Assembly: GCA_900468805.1 (NCBI GenBank)
Contig: UEIF01000017.1
Location: 124,001 to 188,000 of the forward strand
Reading direction: 5' to 3'
DNA: 64,000 bases
Source: Hyphomicrobiales bacterium
Lineage (GTDB): Bacteria; Pseudomonadota; Alphaproteobacteria; Rhizobiales; Rhizobiaceae
A program made the position numbers and the translations under genes. The notes beneath the pieces were generated by a model, which was given only the letters and a program-made list of their open reading frames with translations, had not been told where the DNA came from and ran no database searches. The stretch's first letter is position 1, and each line of letters begins with the position of its first letter. Positions 9,134 through 18,097 of the stretch are shown here, piece by piece.

Positions 9134-10050
9134 AGCTGTCCTCCATGTGTTGCCTTTGCCGGCATGCCGGAAAGATACATGTGAACTGCAACCAGCGCTT
9201 CGGACGCCAGATGATCGGTGCGGTGGCTGACGAAGGTCCAGCCGAGATGACGCAGCGACAGGCCGAGATTTTCGCGTCGGGCGAGATAGGCGCTGCGATA
9301 GGCCTCACGCACATTCTCGGCCCGGCCGGAGGTCAGCCTTTCGCCGGTTTCCGGATCGGTGAATTCGGTGCGGCCGTTATAGGGGAATATTTCCTCGGCA
9401 GGATCGGCAATTTCCACCACATGGCCACGCAGGCCGCGGCGGGCAAGCGGGCCGAGGCGGGCCATGATGGCAGGAGCGTCATCGAGGAAATCGCCGATGA
9501 GGATGAGGTCGCTCCAGCCGCGCACCATCAGGGTTTCCGGCAGGCCGCCGGTCAATGGCGTGTGCATCAGTGCCGTCGCGAGCCTTTCGGCCGCATTGCG
9601 GGCGGATATCGGCTCCATTATGCCGGGGCAGCCGATGCGCTCGCCGGAGCGGGCGAGGATCTCTGCAAGCGCCAGCATGATGACCAGCGCCCGGCTTTCC
9701 TTGGAAACGCTCCCGTAGCTCGACTTGTACATCATCGAGGGCGACATGTCGGCCCAGAGCCAGATCGTGTGGGCGGCTTCCCATTCGCGGTCGCGCACAT
9801 AAGTATGATCATCGCGGGCGGAGCGGCGCCAGTCGATGCGTGAGAGGCTTTCGCCGTCGCTGTAGGGGCGGAACTGCCAGAAATTCTCGCCGATGCCGCG
9901 TTTGCGACGGCCGTGCCAGCCGGCGATCACGGTGTTGGCGATACGCTTGGCTTCGACCAGGCAATCCGGCACTAGAGCGGCCCGCTGCCTAGCGCGGGAA
10001 AGGGCATCGCTGCCAGGTGTCGGATTGACGATCTGTCCGATGGATGCCAC
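9130..10050 (-). CDS. DUF58 domain-containing protein
   Basis: About 306 residues. The diagnostic DUF58 block is present: FRPYSDGESLSRIDWRRSAR then VRDREWE. A vWA-like core (IWLWADMSPSM, a degenerate MIDAS DxSxS as DMSPS) follows it. DUF58 proteins accompany MoxR AAA+ ATPases nearly everywhere and are thought to link the ATPase to vWA-type substrates. I prefer the GTG at 10050 because AAGGAAG lies nine bases upstream and it leaves a 13-bp gap from moxR. An in-frame ATG at 10104 would overlap moxR by 41 bp. It overlaps the next gene by an ATGA junction. Confidence 0.85.
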   Translation of the reverse strand: MASIGQIVNPTPGSDALSRARQRAALVPDCLVEAKRIANTVIAGWHGRRKRGIGENFWQFRPYSDGESLSRIDWRRSARDDHTYVRDREWEAAHTIWLWADMSPSMMYKSSYGSVSKESRALVIMLALAEILARSGERIGCPGIMEPISARNAAERLATALMHTPLTGGLPETLMVRGWSDLILIGDFLDDAPAIMARLGPLARRGLRGHVVEIADPAEEIFPYNGRTEFTDPETGERLTSGRAENVREAYRSAYLARRENLGLSLRHLGWTFVSHRTDHLASEALVAVHMYLSGMPAKATHGGQL

Positions 10051-10063
10051 GCGCAGCGCTTCC

Positions 10064-11080
10064 TTATCCCTTTGCCTGTTTGACCAGCCCGGCGATGACG
10101 TCACGCACCGACATGCCCTCGGCGCGGGCGGCGAAGGTCAGCGCCATGCGGTGCTCGAGCACCGGCTCGGCCAAGGCGTAGATATCGTCGAGCGACGGTG
10201 CCAGGCGGCCTTCGTAGAGTGCGCGGGCGCGGGCGCAAAGCATCATTGCCTGACCGGCGCGCGGGCCGGGACCCCAGGCGACATGCTTGTCGGTGGAGGC
10301 ATTGCCCTGGCCCGGACGGGCGGAGCGCACCAGCGAAAGGATGGCGTCGACAACAGTGTCGCTGACCGGCATCTGGCGCACCAGCGTCTGGATTTCGACG
10401 AGACGCGCGGCATTGATGACTGGTTCTGGCTTGGCTTCGGTCAAGCCGGTTGTTTCGAGCAGGATTTGTCGTTCGGCCGCAAGCTCGGGATAGTTGACAT
10501 CGACCTGCAGCAGAAAGCGGTCGAGCTGGGCTTCGGGAAGGGGGTAGGTGCCTTCCTGTTCCAACGGGTTCTGCGTTGCCAGGACATGGAACGGCGAGGG
10601 CAGGTCATAACGCTGGCCGGCGATCGTGATATGATATTCCTGCATGGCCTGCAGCAGAGCCGACTGGGTACGCGGAGACGCGCGGTTGATTTCGTCGGCC
10701 ATCAGAAGCTGAGCAAAGACCGGCCCCTTGACGAAGCGGAAGGAGCGGCGGCCGCTCTCGTCCTGGTCCATCACTTCGGAACCGAGGATATCTGATGGCA
10801 TAAGGTCCGGCGTGAACTGAATGCGGTTTGCGGCAAGGCCGAGGACTTCGCCGAGCGTCGTCACGAGCCTCGTCTTGGCAAGGCCTGGAACACCGACGAG
10901 AAGGGCATGACCACCGGAGAGAACGGCAAGAAGCGTGTTTTCAACGACGCTTTCCTGACCGAAGATAACCTTGGAAACTTCCGTGCGGATGGCGGCGATA
11001 TCGGATAGCGCTCTTTCGGCGGCGGCAACAATCGCCTGTTCATCGAGGCTGGCTTCGGTCTTGATCATACCCACGGGCAT
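10064..11080 (-). CDS. MoxR family AAA+ ATPase
   Basis: About 338 residues. Walker A is GVPGLAKT (residues 63-70), and Walker B is LLMADEINR with the MoxR-typical sequel ASPRTQSALLQAMQE. A sensor region (HVLATQNPLEQEGTYPLPEAQLDRF) and a C-terminal lid complete it. MoxR ATPases act as chaperones in maturation of membrane or periplasmic complexes, usually with DUF58/vWA proteins. It is the first gene of a minus-strand operon with DUF58, BatA/DUF4159 and the GATase-like membrane protein. The open frame begins with a TTG at 11086; ATGs at 11080 or 11068 are more plausible starts, and GGAG sits just upstream of the first. About 150 bp of promoter-bearing spacer separates it from the divergent DUF1285 gene. 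Confidence 0.92.
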   Translation of the reverse strand: MPVGMIKTEASLDEQAIVAAAERALSDIAAIRTEVSKVIFGQESVVENTLLAVLSGGHALLVGVPGLAKTRLVTTLGEVLGLAANRIQFTPDLMPSDILGSEVMDQDESGRRSFRFVKGPVFAQLLMADEINRASPRTQSALLQAMQEYHITIAGQRYDLPSPFHVLATQNPLEQEGTYPLPEAQLDRFLLQVDVNYPELAAERQILLETTGLTEAKPEPVINAARLVEIQTLVRQMPVSDTVVDAILSLVRSARPGQGNASTDKHVAWGPGPRAGQAMMLCARARALYEGRLAPSLDDIYALAEPVLEHRMALTFAARAEGMSVRDVIAGLVKQAKG

Positions 11081-11234
11081 CTCCAACGGCTGAAATCATT
11101 CGGCTGCGAATCGTCTGACTTTAATAGGCGTGCCTCATACCCGATACAGTTATGAAGATGTTGCGGGCTGACAAGTTTGTTTCAAATGACTATCTCGTGA
11201 CTTTATTTCGTTAAGAGCAAACCGGGACGGAACA

Positions 11235-11870
11235 ATGGCAGCCGAGGAAATGAGGCAAATGGCGGATGCAGCGGGGCTTGCCGCGCTTATTTCGCGCGCC
11301 TCCGAGGCGAAATCCGGCAAAAAGCGTGGATTGCCGCCTGTCGAGAAATGGAATCCGCCCTTTTGCGGCGATATCGACATGGAAATTCGGGCGGATGGCA
11401 CATGGTTCTACATGGGCACACCGATCGGCCGGCAGCCGCTGGTCCAGCTCTTTTCCACCGTTTTGAGGAAGGACGATGACGGGAAAACCTATCTCGTAAC
11501 TCCTGTGGAAAAGGTGGGCATCAGGGTTATCGACGCGCCCTTCGTCGCCGTCGAGATGAATGCGAGCGAGCAGGATGGACTGCAGATTCTGACGTTTCGC
11601 ACGAATGTCGGTGATGTCATAGAAGCCGGGAAGGATCACCCTTTGCGTTTTCCGGGGCACGGGCCAGGGCATGGGAAAGATAGCGAATTGAAGCCCTATC
11701 TGCATGTGCGGGGGCGGCTCGAAGCATTGGTGTCACGCGCGGTGATGTATGAACTGGTCGAGCTCGGCGAGGTGGCCGAGGTCGCTGGCCGGGACATGTT
11801 CGTCGTCCGCTCGGGCGGTGAGACCTTTCCGATCATGCCGGCCGATGAACTGGAAGCAGCCTCCCGATGA
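11235..11870 (+). CDS. DUF1285 domain-containing protein
   Basis: 211 residues, cytoplasmic (no signal). It carries the DUF1285 hallmark segments PPVEKWNPPFCGDIDMEI, GTWFYMGTPIGRQPLVQLFSTVL and YLVTPVEKVGIRVIDAPFVA. Function is not known. The gene has its own start at 11235 after GGGACGGAAC. Its last codons overlap the next ATG by 4 bp (ATGA at 11867), so it is translationally coupled to the CoA-type NUDIX hydrolase. This DUF1285-NUDIX-cca order is common in rhizobia. Confidence 0.88.
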   Translation: MAAEEMRQMADAAGLAALISRASEAKSGKKRGLPPVEKWNPPFCGDIDMEIRADGTWFYMGTPIGRQPLVQLFSTVLRKDDDGKTYLVTPVEKVGIRVIDAPFVAVEMNASEQDGLQILTFRTNVGDVIEAGKDHPLRFPGHGPGHGKDSELKPYLHVRGRLEALVSRAVMYELVELGEVAEVAGRDMFVVRSGGETFPIMPADELEAASR

Positions 11871-12517
11871 GTGAAGCGATCAGCAGGACCTATCCCCCGT
11901 TTTCGGCTACCGAGTTCCGCCGCCGCGCGCTTAACCAGGTTGGTGCGCCCATCGATCATGCCTGGCGCGATCATGGCGATCACGTCCTCAATCCTGATAT
12001 CGTTGCGCTGGTCGAGACCTTCAAGCTGCGAGACGCGGCGGTGCTGGTGCCTGTCGTCGATGACGGCGATGAGGCAAAGGTGATCTTCACCAAGCGCACG
12101 GCGACGTTGCGCAAGCATTCCGGCCAGATCGCCTTTCCGGGCGGCTCGATCGATCCCGGCGATATCTCTCCCGAGATGGCGGCGATCCGCGAAACCGAGG
12201 AAGAGATCGGCCTTGGCGGCGGCTTCGTCGAGACGGTCGGGCGGCTGCCGAACTATCTGTCATCCACCGGATTCCGCATCACGCCCGTGCTCGGCGTGGT
12301 GCAACGCGGTTTTTTGCTGCAGCTCAATCCGATCGAGGTGGACGATGTTTTCGAGGTGCCGCTTTCCTTCCTGATGAACCCGGCCAATCACACGCGGGAC
12401 AAGCGCGTGGTCGACGGCATCGACCGGCATTTCTACCGCATGCCCTATGAAACGCGCATGATCTGGGGCATCACCGCCGGTATCGTCCGCACGCTCTACG
12501 AAAGGCTTTATGCATGA
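11867..12517 (+). CDS. CoA pyrophosphatase (NUDIX hydrolase)
   Basis: 216 residues. The NUDIX box is canonical (GGSIDPGD...AAIRETEEEIGL), and it is preceded by FTKRTATLRKHSGQIAFPGG. That preceding segment is the extra signature of the CoA-specific NUDIX subfamily (UPF0035, NudL/Pcd1-like), which cleaves coenzyme A to 3',5'-ADP and 4'-phosphopantetheine. It overlaps both neighbours by 4 bp, so DUF1285, this gene and cca form one transcript. CoA specificity is inferred from the family motif. Confidence 0.9.
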   Translation: MSEAISRTYPPFSATEFRRRALNQVGAPIDHAWRDHGDHVLNPDIVALVETFKLRDAAVLVPVVDDGDEAKVIFTKRTATLRKHSGQIAFPGGSIDPGDISPEMAAIRETEEEIGLGGGFVETVGRLPNYLSSTGFRITPVLGVVQRGFLLQLNPIEVDDVFEVPLSFLMNPANHTRDKRVVDGIDRHFYRMPYETRMIWGITAGIVRTLYERLYA

Positions 12518-13770
12518 CGTCTGTTGCCGACCAGGCATGGTTTCAGGATCCGGCGCTCGGCCGGGTCTTTGCGCTCCTGAACGCCGATGGCGGGGAGGGT
12601 CGCGTGGTCGGGGGGGCCGTACGCAACAGCCTGATGGGGCTGGCCGTCGCCGACATCGATATCGCCAGCACGCTGCTTCCGGAAGCCGTCATGGAACGGG
12701 CCGCTTCTGCCGGTATCAAGGCCGTACCGACAGGCATTGCCCATGGAACGGTGACGCTCGTCATCGACGGCAGACCCTTCGAAGTGACGACGCTGCGCAC
12801 CGACGTGGAGACGGACGGGCGTCGCGCCAAGGTGGCCTTCAGCGCGGACTGGCAATCGGATGCGGAACGGCGCGACCTCACCATCAACGCGCTTTATGCG
12901 AATTCCGCAGGCGAGGTGATCGATCTCGTAGGCGGGCTCGAGGATATCGAGAAGCGCAATATCCGCTTCATCGGCGATGCAGCAACGCGGATCGCCGAGG
13001 ATTATCTGCGTATTCTGCGGTTTTTCCGTTTCTTCGCCTGGTACGGTTCCGGACGACCAGATGCAGAGGGGCTGAGAGCGTCATCGGCTGCGCGTTCGAA
13101 GCTGAAGACGCTATCTGCAGAGCGGGTCTGGTCCGAGCTCAGGAAGCTCCTGTCGGCGGAAGATCCCGGCCGGGCACTGCTCTGGATGCGGCAGGTCGCA
13201 GTTCTCACGGAAATCCTGCCGGAAACGGAAAAATGGGGCATAGATGCCATTCCGGCACTCGTTGCGACCGAAAAGGCGCTCGGCTGGGAGCCTGATCCAC
13301 TGCTGCGGCTTGCCTCGATCGTTCCGCCGGATCCGGCCCGGCTGGATGCGCTGGCTGCGCGCCTGAAATTCTCGAATGCGGAGGCGGCCTATTTCAAAGC
13401 CTGGGCAAAAGCAGCACCCGTCAATGACGAAATCTCTGCTGCCGCTTTCGAAAAGCTGCTCTACAGAAATGGTACAGACGGGATCGTAGTGCGGCTGAAA
13501 CTGGCGCTTGGCGTTGCACGAGGCAAGGCAGAGGACGGCAGCTTCGACGAGATGAGCCGTTCGGCACGGCTTTCAAAGCTTCTCGATCACGCAAATATTT
13601 GGAAGAAGCCGCAATTTCCGCTGAGTGGCGCGGATGTGATGGCCGCAGGCATACAGGCAGGGCCAAAGGTCGGCGAAATTCTCTCTACGCTGGAAAACCA
13701 ATGGGTGGAGGAGAATTTCGTCTCTGACCGGGCGGCATTGCTCGCCCGGCTTGCAGAGATTGTCGATTGA
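12514..13770 (+). CDS. cca: CCA tRNA nucleotidyltransferase / poly(A) polymerase family
   Basis: 418 residues, a class II nucleotidyltransferase. Motif GGAVRNSLMG is near residues 33-42 and the catalytic DID lies at 47-49. The basic segment RRDLTINALYAN follows, then GAATRIAEDYLRILRFFRFFA. These mark the CCA-adding enzyme that matures or repairs tRNA 3' ends. The usual GGxVRD motif has Asn in place of the last Asp, a known variation. The ATG overlaps the previous stop by 4 bp. The C-terminal third is helical and less conserved. Confidence 0.92.
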   Translation: MTSVADQAWFQDPALGRVFALLNADGGEGRVVGGAVRNSLMGLAVADIDIASTLLPEAVMERAASAGIKAVPTGIAHGTVTLVIDGRPFEVTTLRTDVETDGRRAKVAFSADWQSDAERRDLTINALYANSAGEVIDLVGGLEDIEKRNIRFIGDAATRIAEDYLRILRFFRFFAWYGSGRPDAEGLRASSAARSKLKTLSAERVWSELRKLLSAEDPGRALLWMRQVAVLTEILPETEKWGIDAIPALVATEKALGWEPDPLLRLASIVPPDPARLDALAARLKFSNAEAAYFKAWAKAAPVNDEISAAAFEKLLYRNGTDGIVVRLKLALGVARGKAEDGSFDEMSRSARLSKLLDHANIWKKPQFPLSGADVMAAGIQAGPKVGEILSTLENQWVEENFVSDRAALLARLAEIVD

Positions 13771-13772
13771 AA

Positions 13773-13958
13773 TCAGGCCGCGTTCGCTTCGTCGCGGATG
13801 CGGGCCTTGATATTGTCCACCATGTTTTCGCGGATCGTCGTTTCGCCGTGGGCGGTCTTCATGTGTTCGACGGCGCGGCGAACGACTTCGGCGTCGTTGT
13901 CGGCTCTGGTGTGCCAGTCGCATCCGGGAACGAGCGTTCCGCATTCGAAAAGTCGCAT
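13773..13958 (-). CDS. DUF1059 domain-containing small protein
   Basis: 61 residues beginning MRLFECGTLVPGCDW. The pattern C-G-x4-P-G-C followed by an HMKxxHG motif (EHMKTAHGE) defines DUF1059. The paired cysteines and histidines suggest metal binding, but function is unknown. The ribosome binding site AGGAGAAG is clear. Upstream on the minus strand is a tandem 13-bp repeat that includes a GGAAC-N16-CATT element resembling an EcfG stress promoter. It converges on cca with 2 bp between stops. Confidence 0.85.
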   Translation of the reverse strand: MRLFECGTLVPGCDWHTRADNDAEVVRRAVEHMKTAHGETTIRENMVDNIKARIRDEANAA

Positions 13959-14025
13959 GGTCTTCTCCTGTTTCTTAACTGCAAAACCAGCACGCTTTCG
14001 CGCGATTGAGGAATGTGCGGCAATT

Positions 14026-14052
14026 GAGAAGGTTCCGGGGAGAAGGTTCCGG
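14026..14052 (-). promoter_or_regulatory. Tandem 13-bp repeat with near-EcfG promoter element upstream of the DUF1059 gene
   Basis: On the minus strand the 13-mer CCGGAACCTTCTC occurs twice with a 14-bp period. The copy nearer the gene reads GGAAC, 16 bases, then CATT, one mismatch from the rhizobial general-stress sigma factor EcfG/RpoE2 consensus GGAAC-N16-CGTT. It lies about 70 bp upstream of the DUF1059 start. The repeat is seen directly; the promoter role is inferred. Confidence 0.35.
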
Positions 14053-14079
14053 CCGACGTGAACGCCGGCCGAAGCTCTG

Positions 14080-14355
14080 TTATTGGTGGGGCATTGCCCA
14101 AGCCATGTAGGTGTCCGAAAGATGGGCGGGCTTGTTGCTATTGGCAGCGCCCGTTGCCTGCTCTTGAAGCTCTTCCGGAGTTTTGCCGCCTGCGAGCTGG
14201 AGTTTCACCTGCTCGACGAAGCAGGAGAGCGGCAGGTCTGAGCCGCTCCTGGCCCTGAGGTCTTCGGCGATGCGCGTCAGAAATTCGGGCGCGTCGATTG
14301 CACGGGACGCTTCCGGGATATCTGCAGAAGCAGGCAAGCCGCTTTGTATCGTCAT
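14080..14355 (-). CDS. Hypothetical protein (91 aa)
   Basis: 91 residues, starting MTIQSGLPASAD, with a strong ribosome binding site (GGAGGAGGA) eight bases before the ATG at 14355. No signal peptide or membrane segment is seen. The middle contains a helical EFLTRIAEDLRARSGSDLPL stretch and one Cys; the tail is polar. I do not recognise the family. Codon use matches neighbouring genes, so it is likely real. It is separate from hemF, which begins 130 bp upstream of it on the same strand. Confidence 0.6.
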   Translation of the reverse strand: MTIQSGLPASADIPEASRAIDAPEFLTRIAEDLRARSGSDLPLSCFVEQVKLQLAGGKTPEELQEQATGAANSNKPAHLSDTYMAWAMPHQ

Positions 14356-14483
14356 GACAATCCTCCTCCGATTGTAACGCACAGAGACTAATTTAGGACG
14401 CACTCGGTTCTGATGAAGGCCTTTCAACGCGATTTTACCGGAATAGTATTTCAATTTTATCAGCGCGCTTCTCGCGGCTTAAA

Positions 14484-15395
14484 TCAGGGCCAGCGGACGA
14501 CGGGCGGCAGGGATGAGAGAATGGATTCGACATTGCCGCCGGTTTTCAGGCCGAAGATCGTCCCCCGGTCGTAGAGCAGATTAAACTCGACATAGCGGCC
14601 GCGGCGAATCAATTGTTCGTCACGGTCGGCCTCTGTCCACGTTTCGTTGAAGTTTGAGCGGACGATCTTCGGGTAGACCATGGAGAAGGCCCGGCCGACA
14701 TCCCGTGTGAAGGCGAAATCGGCATTCCAGCCGCCGGCTTCCTCGCTGGAGTGCAGCCAATCATAAAAGATGCCGCCGACGCCGCGCGCCTCATTGCGAT
14801 GCTTGAGGAAGAAATAGTCGTCGCACCATTTTTTATAGGCATCGTAGTCGGCGACCGCATGGTTGCGGCAGGTAATTTCCATGGCCTTGTGGAAGAGCTG
14901 CGTGTCCTCGTCTTCTTGCGTGCGGCGGCGGCCAAGCACCGGCGTCAGGTCGGCGCCACCGCCGAACCAGCGGCTGGTGGTGACGACCATGCGGGTGTTC
15001 ATGTGAACGGCCGGCACGTTGGGATTGACGGGATGGGCGATCAGCGAAATCCCCGATGCCCAGAAGCGCGGATCCTCGCTGGCGCCGGGTATCTGTGACC
15101 GGAAATCAGGCGCGAATTCGCCGTAGACGGTGGAAGTGTGGACGCCGACCTTCTCGAAGACGCGGCCTTCCATCATCGACATGCAGCCACCGCCGCCCGC
15201 GCCATTTTCACGCGACCAGTCCTTGGCGACGAAGCGGCCGGGCTCCTGATCGGAGAGGGGGCCTTCGAGTTCATCCTCGAGTGCTTCGAAGGATGCGCAG
15301 ATCGTGTCCCGCAGTCCCTCAAACCATGTTCGGGCAGCGGTCTTCTTGTCCTCGATGTCTTCGGGCAGGCCGATCGGCAGTTCCGGTCTTTCCAT
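14484..15395 (-). CDS. hemF: Oxygen-dependent coproporphyrinogen III oxidase
   Basis: 303 residues. It has the HemF signatures [20 protein letters not shown]..., [19 protein letters not shown] and [20 protein letters not shown]. The enzyme decarboxylates coproporphyrinogen III to protoporphyrinogen IX with O2 in haem synthesis, in the cytosol. I start at 15395 (MERPELP); the open frame extends upstream without similarity to the family. Rhizobia often also have the oxygen-independent HemN, but it is not in this window. The enzyme would supply haem to respiratory complexes such as the bc1 encoded nearby. Confidence 0.95.
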   Translation of the reverse strand: MERPELPIGLPEDIEDKKTAARTWFEGLRDTICASFEALEDELEGPLSDQEPGRFVAKDWSRENGAGGGGCMSMMEGRVFEKVGVHTSTVYGEFAPDFRSQIPGASEDPRFWASGISLIAHPVNPNVPAVHMNTRMVVTTSRWFGGGADLTPVLGRRRTQEDEDTQLFHKAMEITCRNHAVADYDAYKKWCDDYFFLKHRNEARGVGGIFYDWLHSSEEAGGWNADFAFTRDVGRAFSMVYPKIVRSNFNETWTEADRDEQLIRRGRYVEFNLLYDRGTIFGLKTGGNVESILSSLPPVVRWP

Positions 15396-15536
15396 GCGAT
15401 TCGCTCTTTGTTGATTATGCTCATGGTTTAGCAGGTGCGGCAGGCGCCCGCCAGCGGATGGAGGCCGACAGGGTTCGCAAGATTCGACTCGCAACGGACG
15501 GATTTCGATACTACTTTTCATTCAGAGGTAGGTTTC

Positions 15537-15797
15537 ATGGCGAAAATTCCGGGGCCTCCGCCCTTCGAAGGCTTGAAGCGCAGAATCGCAAAGCATCGGG
15601 CAGAAGCGTCCGCCCGTGAGCGAGATCATTTCGTCCGCGAGACATACCGGATGGGGCTTATGGAAGCCCGCGCCAAGGCGCGCGAATGGTTCGACGAATA
15701 TCCAAAGGCCGCCTACTGGACCGAAGTGGAAAGCTGGCGTCAGCTCGAGGGCGATCAGATCGAATTCACCATGCGGCGTCTGCCGTCCGCCGACTAA
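15537..15797 (+). CDS. Small conserved hypothetical protein
   Basis: 86 residues, starting MAKIPGPPPFEGLKRRIAKHRAEASARER. AGAGGTAGG precedes the ATG at 15537, and the longer open frame upstream lacks support. The protein is highly charged and probably an extended helix through the middle (about 30% Arg/Lys/Glu), with an aromatic C-terminal part (WFDEYPKAAYWTEVESWRQLEGDQIEF). There is no membrane segment. I do not recognise the family; similar small proteins occur beside hemF in rhizobia. Its stop is 2 bp from the convergent Na/Pi cotransporter. Confidence 0.6.
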   Translation: MAKIPGPPPFEGLKRRIAKHRAEASARERDHFVRETYRMGLMEARAKAREWFDEYPKAAYWTEVESWRQLEGDQIEFTMRRLPSAD

Positions 15798-15799
15798 AC

Positions 15800-17446
15800 C
15801 TATTCTGCCGCGTCGCGCAGGCGGCTTTCGATCAGAAGGCCGCTCTCGTCTAGGATCGGATGAGCCACCGAGACGATGTGGGCGTTGATGCGTTTCAGAT
15901 CGCGCAGCATGTCGAGATGAAGGGAACTCGTTTGCAGGCTGTCGGCGCGTCCGTCACGCAGGCGCTCCAGATGACGCTCGGCAGAGTGCTTCTCCATGTG
16001 GCGAACCTCGACCTTCACTTCCATCATCTGCCGCGCGAGATTGAAATCGCGAGTGACGAAGATCGTTTGTGCGACACGCAGGTTGTCGATCGTCAGCTCG
16101 AACAGCTTGCGCAATTCCTTGTAGCCGTCTTCGGAGAATTTCAGGCCGAGCGAGGCTTTTTTGCCGACTTGCTCCAGCAAACCTTTCTCGATGATGTCGC
16201 CCATGTGCTCGAGATTGATCGCGTAGTCGATGATGACGATCGAGCGGCGGGCGTTCTCGTCGCTGAGACCGGCGCGGCCGAGCTTGGAAAGATAGACCTT
16301 CACCTCCTGCTGCAGCAGATCGACGCGCTTTTCGAGCGCAGGAATCTCGGCGAGCTTGGACATGTCATTGTGCTGGAAGGCATCCGAAGCCCGCAGCAGC
16401 ATGCGTTCGATGAGATCGCCGACGCCGAGCACTTCGCGTGTCGCACTGGCAAGAGCCACGACGGGCGTCGAAAGCTCCTGCATATCGAGAAACTTGGGAC
16501 CCTGATCCGGCTGCTCATCATCGGGCACGAGGCGAGCAGTGAAGGCAGCCAGCATTCGGGAAAAAGGCCAGGCAAGAGTGGCGAGCAGGATGTTGAAGAT
16601 CAGATGCGTATCGACCGGCAGCTTGGCCGGGCCGAAAGGCAACAAATGCAGGAGCGGGGCGGCGTAACCGGCAAGCGGCAGGGCGATCAAGCAGCCGACC
16701 GTGCGGACGATGAGATTGCCGAGCGTGACGCGTCTTGCCGAGGCAGGGCCGGAGAGGGTGGCGACGACAGGCGGGATCGCACCGCCGAGATTGGCGCCAA
16801 GGACGAGAACGATGATGAGTTCAGGCGATACGATTCCCGTCGACGCCAGCGACAGGATCAGCACGACGACCGCAAGGCTGGATGAGGAGATGAAGGCAAG
16901 CGCTGCCGACAGGGCAAGGGCAACGGGCCAGGCATCGCCGAGCAGGCCGATGAAAGCTGCCAGTGCTGGCGATGTGCGCATGGGCTCTGTCGCATTGCCG
17001 AGCAGATGCAGGGAGAGCAGCATCAGGCCGATGCCGATCATGGCCGCGCCGCCGCCGTGGCGAGCGCTGGACTTTCCGCGATAGAGCACGATGCCGCCAA
17101 GAATGAGCAGCGGCGAAAGCCACTCGATGCCGGTGGCGACTATCCAGGCGGTTACGGCAGTCCCGACATTGGCACCGAGCAGCACGATCTGGGCCATGCG
17201 TGGCTTGATGAGATCGCGCTCCACGAAAGAGGCCGTCATCAGGGCAGTCGCGGTCGAACTCTGGAGGGCGATGGTCGCCAGGAACCCCGACAGGATCGAG
17301 CGCGGCCCGTTCGCCGTGCCTGTCGCAAGCCCGGTCCTCAGACGTGCGCCGAAGGCACGCGTGACGCCGTCCTTGACCTGTGCGAGGCCGAAAAGCAGCA
17401 GCGCAATCGCGCCGAACAGATTGATCATGACGATCGTGGATTCCAT
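15800..17446 (-). CDS. Na+/phosphate cotransporter with C-terminal PhoU-like domain
   Basis: 548 residues. The first ~320 form the NptA-type Na/Pi cotransporter domain with eight or more membrane helices. They include the duplicated QSSTA motif (LQSSTATALMTA and a degenerate second copy at SSSSLAVVV). The C-terminal ~200 residues are helical, with E/KRVDLLQQEVKVYLSKL and YAINLEHMGDIIEKG elements typical of PhoU domains, which regulate phosphate transport. It would import phosphate, or export it, using sodium across the inner membrane. It is a monocistronic gene transcribed away from trmL's 3' end by about 190 bp. Confidence 0.88.
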   Translation of the reverse strand: MESTIVMINLFGAIALLLFGLAQVKDGVTRAFGARLRTGLATGTANGPRSILSGFLATIALQSSTATALMTASFVERDLIKPRMAQIVLLGANVGTAVTAWIVATGIEWLSPLLILGGIVLYRGKSSARHGGGAAMIGIGLMLLSLHLLGNATEPMRTSPALAAFIGLLGDAWPVALALSAALAFISSSSLAVVVLILSLASTGIVSPELIIVLVLGANLGGAIPPVVATLSGPASARRVTLGNLIVRTVGCLIALPLAGYAAPLLHLLPFGPAKLPVDTHLIFNILLATLAWPFSRMLAAFTARLVPDDEQPDQGPKFLDMQELSTPVVALASATREVLGVGDLIERMLLRASDAFQHNDMSKLAEIPALEKRVDLLQQEVKVYLSKLGRAGLSDENARRSIVIIDYAINLEHMGDIIEKGLLEQVGKKASLGLKFSEDGYKELRKLFELTIDNLRVAQTIFVTRDFNLARQMMEVKVEVRHMEKHSAERHLERLRDGRADSLQTSSLHLDMLRDLKRINAHIVSVAHPILDESGLLIESRLRDAAE

Positions 17447-17635
17447 GGGCTCGGTCTTTTTCTTCTTCTTGAAAAGAGTTCGCTCGATTCTACGAGTCTG
17501 TAGTCAAGCAAATCATTGGAATCGCAGTGCTCGCGCAGATTTATTGATTGCTCGGCTAATAAATATAGGCGCTTTTGCGCCGATTCAAAGCGTTGTTTAC
17601 GACAGAATGGCCGGCAAGTACCGGCATTTTGCCCG

Positions 17636-18097
17636 TTATGCCCAGACGGTCTGGCGCATGGCTTCGCCTGCTATCATAGCGGCGGAGAGGGCGAGGTTGA
17701 TCGAGCGTTGGCCCTCCACCATCGGGATCAGGATGCGTCCGTCGGCGTGTTCATGTACATGATCAGGCACACCAGCACTTTCCCGGCCGAACAGCAGGAT
17801 ATCGTCCGGGCGGAAGGCGAAATCCGTATAGCGCTGCGATGCCTTGGTGGTGGCGAGGATCAGGCGTCGGCGGGTTCCAACACGCCATTTCTCGAAATGT
17901 TCCCAGTTGACGTGTCGGGTAAGCGCTGCCGCAGCCAGATAGTCCATGCCTGCGCGTTTCAGGTTTCGGTCGGAAATGTCGAAGCCCGCAGGTTCGATGA
18001 TGTCGACAGCAAAACCCAGGCACGCGGCAAGGCGCAGAATCGTGCCGGTATTGCCGGGAATATCCGGTTGGTAGAGCGCCAGTCTGATATCCGCCAT
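17636..18097 (-). CDS. trmL: tRNA (cytidine(34)-2'-O)-methyltransferase
   Basis: 153 residues of the SPOUT (SpoU-TrmD) knot fold. Key parts are IALYQPDIPGNTGTILR at the N-terminus, LLFGRESAGVP as motif 2, and the C-terminal knot motif IPMVEGQRSINLALSAAMIAGE. TrmL methylates the 2'-OH of the wobble nucleotide of tRNA-Leu. The ATG at 18097 is used (MADIRLALYQ); one four codons upstream (18109) is possible. In many alphaproteobacteria trmL is divergent from the petABC operon. Here two ABC transporter genes and a few others lie between them. Confidence 0.9.
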   Translation of the reverse strand: MADIRLALYQPDIPGNTGTILRLAACLGFAVDIIEPAGFDISDRNLKRAGMDYLAAAALTRHVNWEHFEKWRVGTRRRLILATTKASQRYTDFAFRPDDILLFGRESAGVPDHVHEHADGRILIPMVEGQRSINLALSAAMIAGEAMRQTVWA

